Below, in pieces: positions 27,256-36,517 of a stretch of DNA of 64,000 nucleotides. Numbering within the stretch: position 1 is the stretch's first letter; each line of letters opens with the position of its first letter. The notes below the pieces were generated by a model. That model had not been told where the DNA came from and did no database searches. It was given only the letters and a program-made list of their open reading frames with translations. The stretch covers positions 62,001 to 126,000 of the forward strand of contig NZ_CP132938.1 of NCBI RefSeq assembly GCF_040358255.1. The letters are read 5' to 3'. A program made the position numbers and the translations under genes. The stretch is from Tunturibacter gelidoferens. Lineage in GTDB: Bacteria > Acidobacteriota > Terriglobia > Terriglobales > Acidobacteriaceae.

Positions 27256-28134
27256 ATGGCTCACGCAGTCATCAAGCTCGAAGAAAACAACTTCTCCATT
27301 CCCGAAGGTTATGGCCGACATGCCAAGGGCTACTCGCGAGTCCCGTTCATCGACCATTCGACCTCTGCGGCGGCCGTTCACATGGCACATCAAATCGTCC
27401 AACTCGAACCCGGCGGCTATCTCGAGCAGTGCGTGCTCGCCTACGAAAAAAGCTTTTATATGCTGGAAGGTGAGATGGACATGATGATGGATGGCCGGAG
27501 CTACCGCATGGGACCCGGTGATTACGCCCTGGTCCTCGTAGGGTCAGCACATGCGATGAGATCAAGCAGCGGCAACGGCGCACGCTGGATGGAGATGATT
27601 GCTCCACAGCCTCTGGCCAAGGCCGTAGGGCAGGATACCTTTTTCGTTGGCGACTTCGATTGGCCCGAGAAGATCGAGCGCTTCGATAAAGGGGACGCTC
27701 GCACCCGTTTTGTGGGGCACTTTGAAGATGCCCAACTGCCGCCGCCCGGCAACCTGCAGATGGACGGATACACCGGAGACGGTGCGCGCCTGATCAGCCA
27801 GAAGATGATGGTCGATCGCAACTTTGGATCGGCCCACATGACAATGTTCGTCGTGGAATTTGCGGAAGGCGGCGGTGGTTCACACCACACACATCCCTTC
27901 GAGGAGTCGTACTACTTTGTTTCGGGCATGGCCGATTGTGAATTTGAAGGCAAGAAGTACATCGTAGAGCCCGGAACGTTATGTTGGACCGGAGTCGGTG
28001 CGAAGCACGCAATCTACACGCGAGGATCGGAACCACTCCGGTTCATTGAGACGCAGACGCCTCAACCTCCAGCGCGTCAGGCCTTCCGGTTCGATTCTGA
28101 GTGGCGCATCATGCGTGAAAGATATCCGGACTGA
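27256..28134 (+). CDS. Bicupin protein, (S)-ureidoglycine aminohydrolase-like
   Basis: 292 aa with two cupin domains (~55-135 and ~185-270). The second keeps the metal ligands in GSHHTHPFEESYYFVSG (H211, H213, E217) and a later His in GAKHAIYTRG; the first has no histidine set. This arrangement, and motifs such as FYMLEGEMDMMM and FVVEFAEGGGG, match the UGHA/AllE family, which deaminates ureidoglycine using Mn(II). No other allantoin genes are present, so it may act on a different amino or imino intermediate of this pathway. TAGGAGG precedes the ATG. Confidence 0.82.
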   Translation: MAHAVIKLEENNFSIPEGYGRHAKGYSRVPFIDHSTSAAAVHMAHQIVQLEPGGYLEQCVLAYEKSFYMLEGEMDMMMDGRSYRMGPGDYALVLVGSAHAMRSSSGNGARWMEMIAPQPLAKAVGQDTFFVGDFDWPEKIERFDKGDARTRFVGHFEDAQLPPPGNLQMDGYTGDGARLISQKMMVDRNFGSAHMTMFVVEFAEGGGGSHHTHPFEESYYFVSGMADCEFEGKKYIVEPGTLCWTGVGAKHAIYTRGSEPLRFIETQTPQPPARQAFRFDSEWRIMRERYPD

Positions 28135-28169
28135 CAGGTGCGGATCGAGTACCAATCTTCTTCCGGTGC

Positions 28170-28282
28170 ACAGCGCCGTTGTCCGTGCAGCCGTGAAGAT
28201 GATTGGCAATGGAGTGGCAACGTTGGTGATAGCACGATGGGAAAAAGAGGTCGATAAATCAACGCTCCGCATCCATCTGTGA
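28170..28282 (+). pseudogene. Remnant of a second DAACS symporter gene (C-terminal end only)
   Basis: The translation AVVRAAVKMIGNGVATLVI, followed by ARWEKEVDKSTLRIHL and a stop, aligns with the last ~35 residues of the intact symporter 950 bases upstream ([31 protein letters not shown]). Nucleotide identity is clearly lower than protein similarity, so this is an old remnant of a paralogue rather than a fresh duplication. No start codon or upstream part exists: the preceding bases belong to the bicupin gene. Confidence 0.8.
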
Positions 28283-28373
28283 CGGATTATTGTTTTCTCG
28301 TGAGAGAAGACCACTCGTGAACAAAATCCGCCCGTTTCGCAAAAAAACAACCGTGATCCACAATAAGAAACAG

Positions 28374-28406
28374 TGATGGGCCGGGTCAGCGAGACCAGAC
28401 CCATCA
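28374..28406. terminator. Hairpin between the convergent bicupin and LVIVD genes
   Basis: TGATGGG and CCCATCA form the outer stem, with an inner stem GGTC/GACC separated by a 3-base bulge on each side. It lies between convergent genes and may act as a bidirectional terminator; no strong T run is present. Confidence 0.5.
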
Positions 28407-28431
28407 CTTGAGGAACGTCAAGCCGCTGAGC

Positions 28432-30441
28432 TCAGGCGATTGGACTCTCCAGTATCTGAGCCAGCGCATGCAGCCGTCTGGCATCCTCTGGGTTCTTTGC
28501 GTCCGAGGCGCTCGTTTCGACGGACGCTGCCATTCCATGCAGCTTTGCCAGATCCTTCTTGCCAAGGTGCGACCTCTGCGTCCGCACAATCGCCTTGTTC
28601 AAATCAGCAATCCGCGCTGACGACAGCGCCTGCGAACGTCCCAGCTGATCGAGATACGCTCGCGCCACCGTCAACTGAGACGGCCACGAGACCTTCTGCT
28701 GGTTCTGTACGTTCAGCTCGCTGACCTTCACGAGGCTGGCAGCATCGATCTCATTCTGCGTCAGAAATTTGCTCGGCACCAGCTTGAACACATCAAGTCC
28801 GCGCGCGATCTCCGACCCATAGATGTAGCCGTTGTACCAATATGCAGACCAGTCTCCTCCCAGGATCAGTGTGTTGGCATCGACGGGTCCGCGATCAAAG
28901 TAAGCGATCTCGTACGGATGCGCAGCGTCCGTAAAGTCCATCACCGAAATACCGCCCTGATACCAGGCTTGTACTTCGATATCGCGACCGGGAACCGGTA
29001 TCAGTGAGCCGTTGTGAGCCACGCAGTTTTCCGTCTCCGTCTGTGCAGCCGGCATCTTGTAGTAGCTCGCGAACGACAGCTTGTCGTCCTTAAGATTGAA
29101 GATCGCATCCGCTCCCCACTTGTTCGGATCCGTCGGACGGCAACGCGGCTGCAAACCGCCGCCCCACTCATCGGTAAACACGACCTTGGTTCCATCGTTC
29201 GAGAAAGACGCCGAGTGCCAATAAGAGTAGTTCGGATCGTTCACCGCGTCCACACGCTTCGGATGCACAGGGTCTTTGATGTCGAGCAGAATGCCATTCC
29301 CCGAACAAGCCCCAGCCGCGAGTCCCAAAGCCGAATACACCGTGATGTCATGGCACTGGTTGGTGTCCGCAGGCTTCTCAGCTTTCTGATCGTGGCTTCC
29401 ACCATTGTTCAGGCCATTCAGAGCGCCCGTGCGCGGATCGATAAAGACTCGCGGACTCGAAACCACCTTAGCCTGCTGCGGCGCGGCAAGCGGCACCTTG
29501 ATCACGTCGATCCGAAACAGCGAAGTGTTCGGATCCTTGTCCGGCTTCTCCTCCCTCGAGCAACCCGCAAGCTCCTCACTCTGCCTTACAAACGACGTCC
29601 CCGAAACATAGATGTAGACGTTGTCCTTATCGTTCGGATCCACCACCAGCGTATGCGTGTGCGATCCGCGGCAGGTCTGCACCGCCGCCACCTGCTTCGG
29701 ATTCTTGATGTCCGAAATGTCAAAGACCCTCACACCGCGAAAGCGATCCGGGCTCGCCGTCGGGATCCGATGATCCTTTTCATGCCCCGGCTCCGGCGGT
29801 GGCAGCGGCGGAAATCCCTGTACTCCGCAGTCCAGCCGTCCATTCGGCATCTCCACCGACATGAATAGCAGATTTCCATACACCGAAACATCGCCCTGCC
29901 CTCCCGGACACACCAGCGACGTGATCAGTGACACCTTCGTCGGGTTCGAGATGTCGTAGAAGTTCACCCCGTAGAAGTTGCCTTGGAACAAGTGTGTTCC
30001 CTGAAACGCAAAGTCGGAGTTTGCGAAGGCCAGCTGCGCGATCACAAGCTGCATCGGCTTCGGCATCTTCGCCCTGTTGCTCACGCCTATCAGATCTAGA
30101 CTCTTCTGAACCGCGGGATCGTCTGGATTAGTAGACGACAGTTGAAATGCGTTGGGCTTCTTCACAAACGCAAGATGCTCCATCCCCATCGCAGTCTCGC
30201 CCGCGTCATATAGTCCCGGCTTCAGCCCCACGCGCGGATCGTTCGTCATCGACCCCGTCATGCCCGGCGGCAGCGGCACAGCCGGTTGCGGCATAAACGG
30301 ATTTTCCTCTTCCTCTGGAGCAGCCTGCGCTGCCGGAGCGGCTGGAGCCTGCGCCCACAAAACTCTAAAGCTCGAACACACCAAAGCCGCGCCAAAGGCC
30401 ACACCGGCCAAACGGAAAGCGAGTGACTGCGTACGGTTCAT
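28432..30441 (-). CDS. Secreted LVIVD-repeat protein
   Basis: 669 aa with a signal peptide (FRLAGVAFGAALVCSSFRVLWAQ) and an Ala/Pro-rich linker, then a propeller-like fold of LVIVD repeats, for example YGVNFYDISNPTKVSLIT and RGVRVFDISDIKNPKQVAAV, over residues ~140-560. The last ~90 residues are helical and charged. A conserved His-containing strand (CRGSHTHTLVVDPND) and several Cys are present. It is exported to the periplasm or surface. AAGGAG precedes the ATG, which overlaps the stop of the upstream DUF305 gene (ATGA), so the two form one operon. The function of this family is not established. Confidence 0.82.
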   Translation of the reverse strand: MNRTQSLAFRLAGVAFGAALVCSSFRVLWAQAPAAPAAQAAPEEEENPFMPQPAVPLPPGMTGSMTNDPRVGLKPGLYDAGETAMGMEHLAFVKKPNAFQLSSTNPDDPAVQKSLDLIGVSNRAKMPKPMQLVIAQLAFANSDFAFQGTHLFQGNFYGVNFYDISNPTKVSLITSLVCPGGQGDVSVYGNLLFMSVEMPNGRLDCGVQGFPPLPPPEPGHEKDHRIPTASPDRFRGVRVFDISDIKNPKQVAAVQTCRGSHTHTLVVDPNDKDNVYIYVSGTSFVRQSEELAGCSREEKPDKDPNTSLFRIDVIKVPLAAPQQAKVVSSPRVFIDPRTGALNGLNNGGSHDQKAEKPADTNQCHDITVYSALGLAAGACSGNGILLDIKDPVHPKRVDAVNDPNYSYWHSASFSNDGTKVVFTDEWGGGLQPRCRPTDPNKWGADAIFNLKDDKLSFASYYKMPAAQTETENCVAHNGSLIPVPGRDIEVQAWYQGGISVMDFTDAAHPYEIAYFDRGPVDANTLILGGDWSAYWYNGYIYGSEIARGLDVFKLVPSKFLTQNEIDAASLVKVSELNVQNQQKVSWPSQLTVARAYLDQLGRSQALSSARIADLNKAIVRTQRSHLGKKDLAKLHGMAASVETSASDAKNPEDARRLHALAQILESPIA

Positions 30442-31166
30442 CTTTTCTCCTTCAACATGTCCTGCATTATTCCGATCTCGGCCCTTTGCGTATTGTCAGC
30501 ATCCGTCGCGAAGTCGAACAGCTCCGCATCCTGCCCCGCCCCTGGCGTATCGAACAGCTGCTTGACCATCACCAGCGCCCCATTGTGGTGCTGAATCATC
30601 CCCGTCAAAAATAGCCGGTCGAACTCCGCGCCCTTGGCCTGCCGCAGCGCCTCCATCTGCTTCGGCGTCAGCATCCCCGGCATCGCCTGCATGGGAGCGC
30701 CACTCTTTTCCATATCCGGCATCCCCGGCATAGTCATCGCCACAGGCTCTCCGCGCGCCACTAGCCAGCGCTTCATGAACTTCATCTCATCCGCCTGCGA
30801 AAGGCCGATCCGCGCCCCCAAAGAGCGAATCTCCTTATTCTCCGTGTGCGATGGAATCAGCGCCGTCATCTCCACCGCCTGCCCGTGATGCATGATCATG
30901 CCCTGCATAAACTCCACATCAGCCTGCGACCGCTGTGGCGCCTGCGCCGTTGTAGAAGACGACAGCTGTCTGCTTGGAGTTCCCGGAGCGCCCGGCTGCA
31001 CCACCACCGGCGACGAACTTGGCTGGGTCTGTTGACCATAAACCGCGGTGGCCGACACGCTCAAGAGCAACACAGTCAATAGCCATCGACAGGGTGCTGC
31101 AGTCGTCGTCGCCCTGGTCCGCGGGTTGCGGCTCCAACCAATAGAATCGAGTCTCAATCTTCCCAT
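30438..31166 (-). CDS. DUF305-domain secreted protein
   Basis: 242 aa from the ATG at 31166; longer in-frame starts (up to 31292) exist but would put ~40 unlikely residues before the hydrophobic signal (CRWLLTVLLLSVSATAVYGQ). The DUF305 domain covers ~75-240: VEFMQGMIMHHGQAVEM and a second MIQHHNGALVMVKQLF, the paired His motifs of this ferritin-like four-helix family, which is often linked to copper and other metals. It ends 4 bp inside the LVIVD gene start, so both are co-transcribed and probably act together outside the cytoplasm. Confidence 0.87.
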   Translation of the reverse strand: MGRLRLDSIGWSRNPRTRATTTAAPCRWLLTVLLLSVSATAVYGQQTQPSSSPVVVQPGAPGTPSRQLSSSTTAQAPQRSQADVEFMQGMIMHHGQAVEMTALIPSHTENKEIRSLGARIGLSQADEMKFMKRWLVARGEPVAMTMPGMPDMEKSGAPMQAMPGMLTPKQMEALRQAKGAEFDRLFLTGMIQHHNGALVMVKQLFDTPGAGQDAELFDFATDADNTQRAEIGIMQDMLKEKR

Positions 31167-31353
31167 CGCACCGGGCAACTTTCGTTCTCCCACGGTATCA
31201 TGGCGGCTGCGAGTCGCAAGTGGGAAAGCCATGCGCCAGAGCGCTGAGAGGGAAACTGCGTACTCGGCTCCGGAGGAATCGAGTACGCGCACCTAAGATC
31301 GCCGTCACCAGCGAATCCCCCGCGACTTCCATCAAAAGAGGAGTGTCACACCC

Positions 31354-32346
31354 ATGAAGGTTCTCTCGATCCAAACGCGATTCTTCTGTAATCTCGCCCT
31401 CATCGCAGCCTCTCTGCTGGCACCGTCTCTCCAGGCACAGCAGCCTCCGTCGCACCCGGAAGAGCAGCATCTGCGCAGCCGTCTATTCCTCTACGACCTG
31501 CACACCGGCACCTCGCATCTGGTCTACACGGCCGATTCCATATGGGAGGCACCAAACTGGTCTCCCGACGGGAAGTACCTCATCGCTAACTCCGGCGGGG
31601 CCATCTACAAGCTCGTGCTCAAGCAGGACGGCACCGCCGAGCCGGCAAAGCTCGCGATCCCCGCCGACTATCAGTGCAATAACGACAAGGCCATCTCGCC
31701 CGACGGCACAAAGATTGCCTTCTCAGCCACCGTCCCACCGAACAAAGGATCGCAGGTCTTCCTCGCCGACGCCGATGGCAACAACGCAAAGCTGATGACG
31801 CCCGACTCTCCCAGCTACTTTCACGGCTGGTCGCCCGACAGCGGCACGCTCGCCTTTGTCGCCCAGCGCAACGGCAGCGGCCAATTCGACATCTACGGCA
31901 TGCCCGCCGCCGGTGGACCCGAGAAACAATTCACCTCCAACCCCCACCACGACGACGGTCCCGACTACTCTCCAGACGGCAAGTGGATCTACATCAACTC
32001 CGACCGCTCCGGCAAAGAGGCCGTCTGGCGCTTCCCTGCCGACGGCGCGGGCAACAACGACGAAAAGGCCGAGATGGTAGTCAACGATGCACTGGAAGAC
32101 TGGTTCCCCCACATCTCGCCCGACGGCAAAAAGTTGGTATACATCGGCTACCCCGCCGGCACGCCCAACCACAACCCCCGCAACGCCTCCATCGAACTAA
32201 AGCTGGTAGCAATCGACCACGACAAAGTAGCGGCCACTCAAAAGAAACTCATCCAGGCTACCGGCGGCCAGGGAACGATGAACGTAAACTCCTGGGCACC
32301 CGACTCAATGCGCTTCGCCTACGTCACCTATGAGGTTTTGAAATAA
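31354..32346 (+). CDS. TolB-like (WD40/PD40) secreted propeller protein
   Basis: 330 aa, signal peptide ending near PSLQAQQP. Blades carry the PD40 signature: APNWSPDGKYLIAN, AISPDGTKIAFSA, HGWSPDSGTLAFVAQRNG, DDGPDYSPDGKWIYINSDRSG and FPHISPDGKKLVYIGYP. This fits a TolB-type six-bladed propeller in the periplasm without the N-terminal TolB domain. GAGGAG lies 13 bases upstream of the ATG. It is divergent from the DUF305 gene. A partner or ligand cannot be named. Confidence 0.82.
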   Translation: MKVLSIQTRFFCNLALIAASLLAPSLQAQQPPSHPEEQHLRSRLFLYDLHTGTSHLVYTADSIWEAPNWSPDGKYLIANSGGAIYKLVLKQDGTAEPAKLAIPADYQCNNDKAISPDGTKIAFSATVPPNKGSQVFLADADGNNAKLMTPDSPSYFHGWSPDSGTLAFVAQRNGSGQFDIYGMPAAGGPEKQFTSNPHHDDGPDYSPDGKWIYINSDRSGKEAVWRFPADGAGNNDEKAEMVVNDALEDWFPHISPDGKKLVYIGYPAGTPNHNPRNASIELKLVAIDHDKVAATQKKLIQATGGQGTMNVNSWAPDSMRFAYVTYEVLK

Positions 32347-32522
32347 CACAGAGGATCGCACTGGGGGTGAATAGATCGGCTCCTCGGAATGTATCGGTAA
32401 CTCTGGGTCCCGAATTGACGGGGATGCGGAAGCGAGCAGAATCGGAAAACACAGCGAAAGAAGTGAGAGGCGGTGAAACGACTGTCTCAGTGGGGCCCCT
32501 ATTCTTCACACAGGAGATCTCA

Positions 32523-34670
32523 ATGGCCGTGGCCCACATCTCGCTTCTCCCACTCACTTTAACTGCGGCACTTTTGGTTGTCGCACCTGCTGTTCAAAGT
32601 CAGACCCAACCGAATATCCGCCCAAAGATTCAAAAGACTCAGACTCCACAAGGGGTCGAGGTCCAGCTCTCCTCCGCGCAAACCGCCCTCGTATTCGAGC
32701 CCAATCGTGGTCAGGCATCTTCGAACTACCAGTGGATAGGCCGCGGTGCCGGATTCAGGCTCGGAATAACTTCCGATGGCGCCACACTCGAGTTTGGTGA
32801 GCAAACTGCCGTAAAGTCTTCGAAACCGCTCTTTCCCAATGCGTCTCAACTCAGCAAGGTCCAGACGAAGCAACAGAGCGCACAAAGCACTCTGGTGAAA
32901 CTGCATCTCACGGGCAGCGACGGCTGGAAGCCGATGGGGACGAAGCCAACTGGCGGCGTCAGTAACTACTTCATCGGAAAGATGCCGGCGGGTTGGCACA
33001 CTGATATCCCTCACTACGAACAGGTCAAAGTCCCGAGTGTTTATAAAGGCGTCGATCTCATCTTCCACGGCGACGAGAGCGAACTAGAATACGATTTTGT
33101 TCTGGCCCCCGGCGCCGATCCGAGGCAGATTCAACTCCAGTTCGAAGGAGCAGCAAGCCTGGAGGTGGACAAGGCTAATGGCGACCTGATGCTCGCTACG
33201 CCGAACAAGATTCAGCTTCGTCATGCCCAGCCCAAAATCTATCAGGAGGTGGATGGGAAAAAGGTACCCGTCAAGGGGGGATTTCGGATTTTGAAGGGAG
33301 ATACCGCCGGATTCACAGTCGAAAAATATGATCCGAAGAAACCACTTGTGATCGACCCGACGATCTCGTTTGTCACGTTCCTCGGTGGGTCCGATACCGA
33401 TACCGCGAGTGCAGTGGCCGTCGATGGCCTAGGTGACACCTACGTTACTGGACAGACTTATTCCGGTAACTTCAACGTCGTCGGAGGCATCATCCAGGGC
33501 AGCAGGTCCGGCGACTCAGACGCATTTGTAACGAAACTGGGCACACACGGCAACATCCTCTTTTCGACCTATCTGGGCGGTGGCGACAACGACGCAGGCA
33601 ACGGAATCGCAGTCGATGCCAGTGGTGTTTACATCGGCGGCCAAACCCACTCGGATGACTTTCCTCTCAGTCAGCCCTTGCAATTTGCAAAAAAAGGCGA
33701 CGCTACCGTTTTTGTTACCAAGCTATCGCCGTCAGGCAACCGCCTCGTGTACTCGACCTACCTCGGCGGCTCGAACGGCGAGAACGGTGGAGCGATTGCC
33801 ATTGATGCCTCTCAATCAGCCTACGTGGCTGGATTCACAACATCGTCGGATTTTCCAGTTGTGAACGGCTATGAATACTATCCCGGAGGCGCCGTCAGCG
33901 GATTTGTCGCGAAGCTCTCGCCCAACGGCGCCTCGCTCATGTACTCCACTTACCTGGGCGGATCGGACGTCGATTCCATATCCGCCATCGCAGTCGACAA
34001 CTCGCTTTCGGCCTACGTGACTGGCGAATCGGTTTCGCATGATTTTCCCTATGCCGGTTACCAGTCAACGATGTTTGGAGGGTCGCCTTCGGCATTTCTT
34101 ACCAAGCTGAGCCCCGCGGGCGACTCGCTCATATACTCAACATCCCTCAGCCTGGAGACAACCATCGGCACTGGAGTGTCCGTAGACCCTGCCGGAAACG
34201 CCTACGTAGCGGGAACCTTCTGCTCGCCGTGTCAGGAGTCGGCTGCAGACTTTGCGTTCGTCGCGAAGGCCTCGCCCCAGGGAAAGCTGACCTACCTCAG
34301 ATATCTTTCGGGGTCGGATGGCAGCTCTGATGGACAGGCGATTGCAACGGATGCAGACGGAGACACCTGGGTCGCGGGCAACACATCCTCAACCACGTTC
34401 CCCGGTGCTCCCCCAATTACGCCGAACCCCACTGCAGGCTTTCTGGTGAAACTCGATAAAGACGGAAATGGCCCACTCTATACGGTCTTCCTCGGGGCGC
34501 AAATCAGTGGCGTGGCTGTCGTGAAGCCTGCGGAACGGTTGGGCGGGATCATTACCTATCCGACCATTTACACGGCAGGCACCCGGTTCACCGGCGGGAA
34601 GAGCGCTTCGAATGAAGACGCCTTCGTAGTCAGGTTGGATGAGACTCCCGTGATTGAGAACGCTCCTTAG
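32523..34670 (+). CDS. SBBP-repeat secreted protein
   Basis: 715 aa from the ATG at 32523, preceded by AGGAGATCTCA and followed by a signal peptide (LLPLTLTAALLVVAPAVQSQ). An N-terminal immunoglobulin-like region (~45-285) begins with VFEPNRGQASSNYQWIGRGA, the start typical of this family. The rest is a seven-bladed-type propeller with repeats such as FSTYLGGGDNDAGNGIAVD and YSTYLGGSDVDSISAIAVD. Such proteins are surface-exposed or secreted, sometimes with C-terminal sorting domains; none is seen here. Function unknown. Confidence 0.85.
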   Translation: MAVAHISLLPLTLTAALLVVAPAVQSQTQPNIRPKIQKTQTPQGVEVQLSSAQTALVFEPNRGQASSNYQWIGRGAGFRLGITSDGATLEFGEQTAVKSSKPLFPNASQLSKVQTKQQSAQSTLVKLHLTGSDGWKPMGTKPTGGVSNYFIGKMPAGWHTDIPHYEQVKVPSVYKGVDLIFHGDESELEYDFVLAPGADPRQIQLQFEGAASLEVDKANGDLMLATPNKIQLRHAQPKIYQEVDGKKVPVKGGFRILKGDTAGFTVEKYDPKKPLVIDPTISFVTFLGGSDTDTASAVAVDGLGDTYVTGQTYSGNFNVVGGIIQGSRSGDSDAFVTKLGTHGNILFSTYLGGGDNDAGNGIAVDASGVYIGGQTHSDDFPLSQPLQFAKKGDATVFVTKLSPSGNRLVYSTYLGGSNGENGGAIAIDASQSAYVAGFTTSSDFPVVNGYEYYPGGAVSGFVAKLSPNGASLMYSTYLGGSDVDSISAIAVDNSLSAYVTGESVSHDFPYAGYQSTMFGGSPSAFLTKLSPAGDSLIYSTSLSLETTIGTGVSVDPAGNAYVAGTFCSPCQESAADFAFVAKASPQGKLTYLRYLSGSDGSSDGQAIATDADGDTWVAGNTSSTTFPGAPPITPNPTAGFLVKLDKDGNGPLYTVFLGAQISGVAVVKPAERLGGIITYPTIYTAGTRFTGGKSASNEDAFVVRLDETPVIENAP

Positions 34671-34770
34671 CCGCCTGGACTTCTAGCGAAAGAAGCCCAA
34701 ATCAGAAAAACTCAAAATAAACCCGAAATCCGTGGCGCATTTTTCGAGCCCGGAAAACTGGCTGCTTAGA

Positions 34771-34880
34771 CACCACGTTTACCACGCAAAACACCACAAA
34801 CTCACCACCAAAACACCACGTTTTTGCACCCATTTTTGCCAAAACCCCCAGCAAAAACAAAGAAACACCGCGCCAAAAAA
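34771..34880. repeat. CACCA-rich, strand-asymmetric intergenic repeat
   Basis: Short degenerate repeats of caccac/accacc alternate with A or T runs; the top strand is nearly devoid of G. I infer an intergenic repetitive element; whether it recurs in the genome cannot be tested here. Confidence 0.45.
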
Positions 34881-35014
34881 AATGCTGCAACATACTTCCT
34901 TTTTCGGATGCGTCTCGCCCTCTTTCGTCAAAATGACGTCCGCGGCGAAGACCTCATCCCGGCCGTTGAACTTGAACGTCCTAACCTGTGTGACAACAAT
35001 TGACTTGCAGAAAG

Positions 35015-35210
35015 CTATGGTTTAGCTTCATGGCGACGTCGCCAGAAGTATTCTTGTACGTCCGAAACGGAACGTCGTAGTTGCTCCCGGTACTCCAACT
35101 CTAAGCCAACCGCTCCGATGGTGACCAAACAGGAAGCGGGTTGCGAGTTCTGAACCGGGCCTAGTACGACGTCATGGTTACGATGAATTTCTAGATTGAT
35201 CTCCTTCCCT
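35015..35210 (-). pseudogene. Coding-like remnant without a start codon
   Basis: The leftward frame is open from ~35210 to a TAG at 35015 and gives a protein-like sequence (for example VTIGAVGLELEYREQLRRSV and SDVQEYFWRRRHEAKP). No usable start precedes it. Left of the stop another frame continues with protein-like sequence (VRTFKFNGRDEVFAADVILT) up to ~34900. It looks like the tail of a decayed or mobile gene; I do not recognise the family. Confidence 0.35.
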
Positions 35211-35237
35211 TCTCTAGTGTGTCGATTGAGGAGTCAC

Positions 35238-36515
35238 ATGCTAAGGACAACTCTCACATCCGCGTCAATCTCGCTGTTTGCCGCTCTGTGCGCAGGTGCG
35301 GCAGCCAGCTCAGCACAAACCGCAAACTACGCTGGGGTCGTCACTACGCTGGAGACCGGCTTGAATGTTGTACAAGGAGTCGCGGTCGACGCGAGCGGAA
35401 ACGTCTACATCGCCGCTGATTACCAGAGCTCAATAGAGGAGCTCGTAGCGGTGAATGGCAGCATACCGGCCAATCCAAAGATCGTGAAACTAGGCAGCGG
35501 CCTGAGCGACGCAAGAGGCGTAGCGGTGGACAAAAGCGGAAACGTCTTCGTCGCTGATTTAGGGGACCACACCGTAAAGGAGATCGTGGCGGTCAATGGC
35601 ACCATCCCATTGGATCCAACTATCAGGACGCTCGGCAGTGGATTTTCCGCACCTCATGGCATCGCTATGGACGGCAGCGGGAACGTCTATGTCATCGATT
35701 CCAGCCAAAATACCGTGACGGAGATCCTTGCCGTCAATGGCACGATCCCAACGAGTCCGACGATGGTGGCAATCGGTAGCGGCTTCAAGGGCGCCTATGG
35801 TGTCGCCGTCGACGCGAGCGCGAATGTCTACATCGCTGACACGGGTAACAGTGCGGTGAAAGAAGTTGAAGTGAACACCACCTTAGCATCACTGGGCGGC
35901 GGCTTCAGTCATCCGCAAAGTGTGGCGGTCGACGCCAGCGGAAACGTCTTTGTCGCGGACACCAACAACCGCGCCGTGAAAGAGATCGCTGCGAATGATT
36001 CATCTCAGGTCCTGACGATCGGAAGCGGGTTCTCCTCGCCCAAGGGGGTCGCGGTAGACAAATTCGGAAACATCTATGTTGCCGACTCGGGCACAGAGAC
36101 CATCCAGGAGATTAGCCTAAAGCCCGGTATCTTCGGCTCCATCGCCCTTGGGACGACCGCTACGGCGACCCTGACATTCAACTTCAGCAGCCCCGGCTCC
36201 ATTATGGCGCCTGGTGTTTTCACTCAGGGTGCTACAGGGCTCGACTTTACTGATGCAGGAACTGGAACCTGTACCATCCTTGGGACCAGCCACACCTATA
36301 ACGCTGGAGACTCGTGCACGGTCGTCGTCACCTTCAAGCCAACCTACTCGGGCACACGATATGGCGCGGTCACACTCTCCAATAACTCCGGGACGGTAAT
36401 TGCTACAGCCAATATCACAGGAATAGGAGACGGACCACAGGTAACCTGGAGACCCGGGACCAAGACTACGGTGGGCAACATAAACGCTCACAAAGCCCGT
36501 ATCCCACCAGCGTAG
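35238..36515 (+). CDS. NHL-repeat/Ig-like surface protein, N-terminal part (frameshifted gene)
   Basis: 425 aa from the ATG at 35238 (GAGGAG, four bases). Signal peptide to ~ ASSAQTAN, then NHL propeller repeats built on GVAVDASGNVYIADxxNxAVKE (~35-300), then an Ig-like choice-of-anchor domain (GSIALGTTATATLTFNFSSP to YGAVTLSNNSGTVIATANIT, ~305-410). The frame ends shortly after ITGIGDGPQV with unrelated residues (NINAHKARIPPA). The next frame then resumes NHL repeats, so one gene of ~1050 codons is split by a net one-base shift between about 36455 and 36515. This is either a real mutation or a sequencing error. Confidence 0.8.
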   Translation: MLRTTLTSASISLFAALCAGAAASSAQTANYAGVVTTLETGLNVVQGVAVDASGNVYIAADYQSSIEELVAVNGSIPANPKIVKLGSGLSDARGVAVDKSGNVFVADLGDHTVKEIVAVNGTIPLDPTIRTLGSGFSAPHGIAMDGSGNVYVIDSSQNTVTEILAVNGTIPTSPTMVAIGSGFKGAYGVAVDASANVYIADTGNSAVKEVEVNTTLASLGGGFSHPQSVAVDASGNVFVADTNNRAVKEIAANDSSQVLTIGSGFSSPKGVAVDKFGNIYVADSGTETIQEISLKPGIFGSIALGTTATATLTFNFSSPGSIMAPGVFTQGATGLDFTDAGTGTCTILGTSHTYNAGDSCTVVVTFKPTYSGTRYGAVTLSNNSGTVIATANITGIGDGPQVTWRPGTKTTVGNINAHKARIPPA

Positions 36516-36517
36516 CG

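Larger units (their letters stand above)
34671..35237. other. Non-coding block with C/A-rich CACCA repeat
   Basis: 567 bases between two propeller genes. From 34771 to ~34880 the + strand is almost free of G and repeats CACCA/ACCAC words (caccacgttt, accaccaaaacaccacg). Further right the leftward strand reads like decayed protein (separate entry). The last 20 bases hold the ribosome binding site of the NHL gene. Confidence 0.5.

Noticed and set aside
34702..34893. Leftward ORF rich in Phe/Val/Cys
   Set aside because: It is simply the translation of the CACCA-rich repeat; no start signal or family.
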